64,000 nt of DNA, from the NCBI GenBank assembly GCA_963763085.1, contig CAVXNB010000001.1, forward strand, positions 1,054,001 through 1,118,000, given 5' to 3'. Each line of letters begins with the position of its first letter. Position 1 is the stretch's first letter. Both the position numbers and the translations under genes were made by a program. The stretch comes from CAVXNB01 sp963763085 (GTDB lineage Bacteria; Actinomycetota; Acidimicrobiia; Acidimicrobiales; Bog-793). Positions 60,596 to 64,000 of this stretch are shown in pieces. The notes beneath the pieces were generated by a model. It did no database searches. It was not told the DNA's origin and worked only from the letters and a program-made list of their open reading frames with translations.

Positions 60596-63500
60596 TCAGC
60601 TTCTCGTTCTTACACAAAGTGCGGCGAGGTCCAGGCCGTAGGGTCCGTAGGTTTGGCAGCCGATGCGGGCAGAAAAGAGTTCGTGGGTGGAGGCGTTGCC
60701 GAAGGCTACCCAGGGCGCGGCGTTGCGGAGAAGGTCGGCGTCGAGCGCGGCGTAGGTCAGGTAACGGGTGGAGCCCGTGAGCCGGTTGGCGGCGGCGAGT
60801 TTCTGAGCATAGGTGGGGTCGTCGAGGGCGGGGATGATCGTGCCGCCCGTGAGTAGCAGGTTGAGGTAGTCGTCGGGATCGAGGTAGTCGGCGCCCCAGT
60901 TGACCATGGCGATGTCGAATGGTTCGCCGGGGGTCGCGATCTTTGTGTAGAGCGTATCAATCGGCATGGTCTCGACCTGGACCTGTAGACCTATGGCGGC
61001 CAGGTCGGTTTTGACGATCTGTCCCTGCTGGGCGCAGGGTGGCTGGTCGCATGTGTAGAACACGACGGTTGCACCCGAGTGGCCGGTGGCAAGGGATCTG
61101 GCCTTTGCCAGGTTTGGCCTGAGCGGGTACACGTGGAGGTTGCTGTAGCCGGGGATGCCCGGGGGTAGGTAGTCGTCGGTCGGCTGGTCCGGCAGGGGGT
61201 CCCCCGGACCGCCGAGTTGGGCGAGGGCGGCGCGGTCGACGGCGTAGTTGACGGCTTGTCGAAGGCGGGCATCTTGGAAGAGTGGCCGGTGGGTGTTGAG
61301 CGCCAAGAAGTCGAGCTCTGGTGTGGCGTTGACGAAGTACTGCTGATGACCGGCGCGGGCTGCGGGGCTGCCCAGGCCATACCGGGAAGCGAGATAGGCG
61401 ACGTCTGCGCTGTCAATTTCACCATCGACCGCGTAGTCGGCGCTCCCCGCCTCGACTTGGCCTACGGCAGTTTGGGGTAGTACTCCAACTCTCAGTTCGA
61501 TGCGCGCCAACGAGTGCGGTCGGCTGCCGTGGTAATTGGGGTTGAGGGTCAGCACGACGCCTTGACCAGGAGTGTAGGAGGCGATCTCGTAGGGGCCTGC
61601 GGAGGGGATGGCTCGGAGGCCTTCGGGGTCGATGGGAGTGTCGGTCGGGACGGCGCAGAAGAAGGGTTGGGTCAGCCGGACGAGTAAATCGGGCGCGGGC
61701 TCGGTAAGGCGGATCGTGAGCATGTCGCCATGGGCGGTGACCCCCGCGATGTGATCGGTGCGGCCGGCGATGAAGGCGGGGACGCCGACAATGTCATCGA
61801 ACTCTGTGGCCACCGGGTTCCTCATCCGAGGATTGAGAGTCCGCTCGATGGAGTATTTGAAGGTCTCGGCGGTGACTGGCTGGTTTGACGGCGGCGAGAA
61901 ACGGAATCCTGGGCGGATCGTGAACGTGTAGGTGAGGCCGTCGGGCGAGCGCGTCGGTAGCGACTGGGCGACCTCCGGCACCAGTTGTGATCCGGCCGGG
62001 CCGGGTCGGTCCGGGTAGTTGAGGAGTTTGGCGCACGTGGCGTCCAAGATCTGCCACGAAAGGGGCTGGAACGCGAGAGCGGGGTCCAGGGAGTCGACGT
62101 CGTAGAGCGAGTCCATTCGAAGGGTGCCACCTCGCAGGGGTCGACTCAATGGGACCGCCGGCTGATCGACTGTCACCCACGCGTAGCCGTCGGCAACGGT
62201 GATCGACTGGGGACTACCGCCGACGTCTATCGTCGCAGCTGGGGTGCCTGTGGTGGCATCGATACGGGTGACGGTTCCGTCCCCGCTGTTGGCCACCCAC
62301 ACGGAGCCGTCGCCAACTGCCAGTCCGTTCGGCGAGTCGCCCACCCTGATGGTCGCGGTTACCGCCGCCGTGGTCGGGTCGATGCGAACGACGGCGTTGT
62401 CATCGCTGTCTACCACCCAAACGCTGCCGTCGCCGACCGCGATCGCGCCTGGGCCGTGCCCGACGGCGATGGGCGTGGTAAGGCCAGTGGCGTCGATGCG
62501 GGTAACTGTGTCGGACTCGTTGCCGGTCACCCACACGGCGTCGCCACCGAAGTCGATTCCTGTGGGTCCCGCGTTGGGGTCAAACTGTTTGACGAGGCGT
62601 CCTGTGTCCGGGTCAAGTTCGCTCGCGTTCCCAGCGAAGGGTGCGACCCACAAGGTGTCACCGTGGGCTGATATGGCCGCCGGGCTGCCGGGCACCACGT
62701 TGCCGACATGGACGGTCCGGTCCACCATGTCGAAGAGTGGATCGATCCGGTCGACCGCCACCCAGGTGTCCGAAGGGTTCGAAGTCGTCACCCACACCGC
62801 CGTGTCGGTCGCGGCGATTCCGGTCGGAGGTTGGTTGAGAGAAATCGTCCGCACCGTCTGAAGGGTCTTCGGGTCGATACGCGAGACGGTTTGATCATCG
62901 ACGTTGGCGACCCAAATCGAGCCAGCTCCGAACGCGATCGGCCCGGGCCTCGCTCCCACACCCACGACGGCGGTCACACGCCCAGAGCGAGTGTCGATCG
63001 CCGCCACCGTGTTCGGCCTGGCGAGCACAGACTTCGTGCCAGTCATCTCCACGATGCCGGCGCTTGTTGCCGCCACCAGGAGCAGGGCGCCCCCAGCGGC
63101 CATCAACACCCGCCCCCGACCCGGTCGTGACCGCCTGGCGAGCCTCGCCTCGCGCTCCGACCGGTGGGGCGCCTTCAATCCAGGATCATGGTTGAGGATT
63201 CCCAACTCAAGGGAGCGCAGCTCCGGGCCCGGCTCGAGTCCGAGCTCGTCGCCCAGCTTGTCGCGACCGCGGCGGTAGACGGCAAGCGCGTCCACCTGGC
63301 GCCCGCATCGGTACAGGGCCAGCATCAGGCATCCCAACAGCCGCTCCCGGGTTGGGTAACGCTCAACAAGCGCCTCCAACTCCGCGACGAGGTGCCGGTG
63401 ACGGCCGAGCATCAGGTCGGCCTCGATTCGGTCCTCCACCGCACCCAAGCGGGCCTCGACCAGACGGGCGATATCGACCTGGGCGAACGGCTCATAAGAC

Positions 63501-63913
63501 AGGTCGGCCAGCGGTTCCCCGCGCCAGAGCCCGAGCGCCGTCTCCAGCAGCTCCCGTGCTCGGAGGGCGTCGCCCTCACCGAGCGCGGCCCGGGCCTCGG
63601 AGATGAGGGCCTCGAAGCGGTCGGCGTCAACCTGGGCCGCCCCCAGCGAGACCACATAACCACCAGCGCGGGTCAGCAGCACTTCGCCGCCAAGTGTCTT
63701 GCGCAGGTTCGACACATACACCCGGACAGTCGTGGGCGCCGACGGCGGCGGGTGCTCGCCCCACAGCGCATCGACCAACCGGTCATTCGAGACGACCTGG
63801 TTGCGGTGAAGCAGCAGTACCGCCAGCAACGCCCGCTGTTTGGGCCCCCCCAGTACTACGGGCTGGTCGCGCTCGACTACCTCAAGCGGACCCAGGATTC
63901 GAAACTCCAACAC
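60596..63913 (-). CDS. BTAD/SARP regulator fused to a beta-propeller and an SBP_bac_5 solute-binding domain
   Basis: A 1105-residue three-part protein. Residues 1-95 are an OmpR-like DNA-binding domain (FRILGPLEVVERDQPVVLGG). Residues 100-245 are the BTAD helical bundle (LLETALGLWRGEPLADLSYE). A membrane helix follows at about 268-290 (VLMAAGGALLLVAATSAGIV). Residues 300-600 are seven propeller repeats with GSVWVANSGDGTVTRIDATT. The rest is a peptide/nickel-type solute-binding domain (GGTLRMDSLYDVDSLDPALA to PFDIAMVNWGADYLDPDDYL). The protein could bind a ligand outside the cell and regulate genes from the membrane. It is intact here. Confidence 0.85.
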   Translation of the reverse strand: MLEFRILGPLEVVERDQPVVLGGPKQRALLAVLLLHRNQVVSNDRLVDALWGEHPPPSAPTTVRVYVSNLRKTLGGEVLLTRAGGYVVSLGAAQVDADRFEALISEARAALGEGDALRARELLETALGLWRGEPLADLSYEPFAQVDIARLVEARLGAVEDRIEADLMLGRHRHLVAELEALVERYPTRERLLGCLMLALYRCGRQVDALAVYRRGRDKLGDELGLEPGPELRSLELGILNHDPGLKAPHRSEREARLARRSRPGRGRVLMAAGGALLLVAATSAGIVEMTGTKSVLARPNTVAAIDTRSGRVTAVVGVGARPGPIAFGAGSIWVANVDDQTVSRIDPKTLQTVRTISLNQPPTGIAATDTAVWVTTSNPSDTWVAVDRIDPLFDMVDRTVHVGNVVPGSPAAISAHGDTLWVAPFAGNASELDPDTGRLVKQFDPNAGPTGIDFGGDAVWVTGNESDTVTRIDATGLTTPIAVGHGPGAIAVGDGSVWVVDSDDNAVVRIDPTTAAVTATIRVGDSPNGLAVGDGSVWVANSGDGTVTRIDATTGTPAATIDVGGSPQSITVADGYAWVTVDQPAVPLSRPLRGGTLRMDSLYDVDSLDPALAFQPLSWQILDATCAKLLNYPDRPGPAGSQLVPEVAQSLPTRSPDGLTYTFTIRPGFRFSPPSNQPVTAETFKYSIERTLNPRMRNPVATEFDDIVGVPAFIAGRTDHIAGVTAHGDMLTIRLTEPAPDLLVRLTQPFFCAVPTDTPIDPEGLRAIPSAGPYEIASYTPGQGVVLTLNPNYHGSRPHSLARIELRVGVLPQTAVGQVEAGSADYAVDGEIDSADVAYLASRYGLGSPAARAGHQQYFVNATPELDFLALNTHRPLFQDARLRQAVNYAVDRAALAQLGGPGDPLPDQPTDDYLPPGIPGYSNLHVYPLRPNLAKARSLATGHSGATVVFYTCDQPPCAQQGQIVKTDLAAIGLQVQVETMPIDTLYTKIATPGEPFDIAMVNWGADYLDPDDYLNLLLTGGTIIPALDDPTYAQKLAAANRLTGSTRYLTYAALDADLLRNAAPWVAFGNASTHELFSARIGCQTYGPYGLDLAALCVRTRS

Positions 63914-64000
63914 TCACCCAACCCCCCCACAGCCTGAAGGTACACCACCATCGAAATCGCGTGAAACCACGCGGAGCAGACGCTTTTACAGATCATTTAC

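Overview
The window is GC-rich (roughly 65%) and looks like a soil or freshwater member of the Actinomycetota. It has GTG/TTG starts, many leaderless-type promoters, ATGA/TGATG gene overlaps and ECF sigma factors. It also carries actinobacterial architectures such as an AfsR-type BTAD domain fused to a propeller and a solute-binding protein, a sigma factor fused to a bifunctional-nuclease domain, and HD-GYP fused to LuxR. An acidimicrobial-like lineage would fit, but that placement is inference. No rRNA, tRNA, CRISPR array or replication origin was seen.

Layout. 1-4.5 kb: a MarR-controlled cluster (divergent SDR; MarR; metallo-beta-lactamase-fold hydrolase; FAD oxidoreductase; LUD protein) with two matching inverted-repeat operators. 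4.5-8 kb: a DsbA/FrnE-like gene cut by a complete IS21-family element with TGCC target duplications and paired terminal repeats. 8-13.2 kb: two kinase-less sensor-like membrane proteins, an LtrA-like protein (frameshifted) and a secreted seven-bladed propeller. 13.2-24.9 kb: repair and stress genes (MsrA with an MsrB remnant, sigma-BFN fusion, DinB, RidA, HAD), an ECF sigma/anti-sigma/ABC transporter operon, an ECF41 sigma factor and small proteins. 24.9-34.6 kb: a third membrane paralog, then a two-component system next to two tandem-duplicated lipoproteins and a MacAB-like efflux system, ending in an autoregulated ArsR/SRPBCC pair. 34.6-44.8 kb: metabolic and detoxification genes (YdeI-type proteins, DHFR-like, DHA2 exporter, SDR, arylamine N-acetyltransferase, second propeller, flavodoxin, pyruvate-kinase-like). 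45-64 kb: a third secreted propeller, hydrolases, DUF72, a DJ-1/PfpI protein, a decayed MNT/HEPN pair, the fourth membrane paralog, a cupin and methyltransferase, an HD-GYP-LuxR regulator, a beta-helix surface protein and the BTAD-propeller-SBP fusion.

The strongest candidate for an undescribed system is a scattered regulon. Six sites carry a near-identical 20-bp element (minus-strand GCCGTAACGTTYTCGGAACG), followed at a fixed 9-nt distance by a -10-like hexamer. They precede all four copies of a receptor-like membrane protein that ends where a histidine kinase domain would begin, and three secreted proteins each made of seven propeller repeats (one of them as the second gene of an operon). 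At several sites the spacing puts the start codon at the predicted +1, so the messages should be leaderless.

More than a dozen genes, concentrated between 22 and 35 kb, read as two intact halves in different frames. Either this stretch is decaying or the sequence carries indel errors. Joined coordinates are given for these genes and the breakpoint is stated in each entry.
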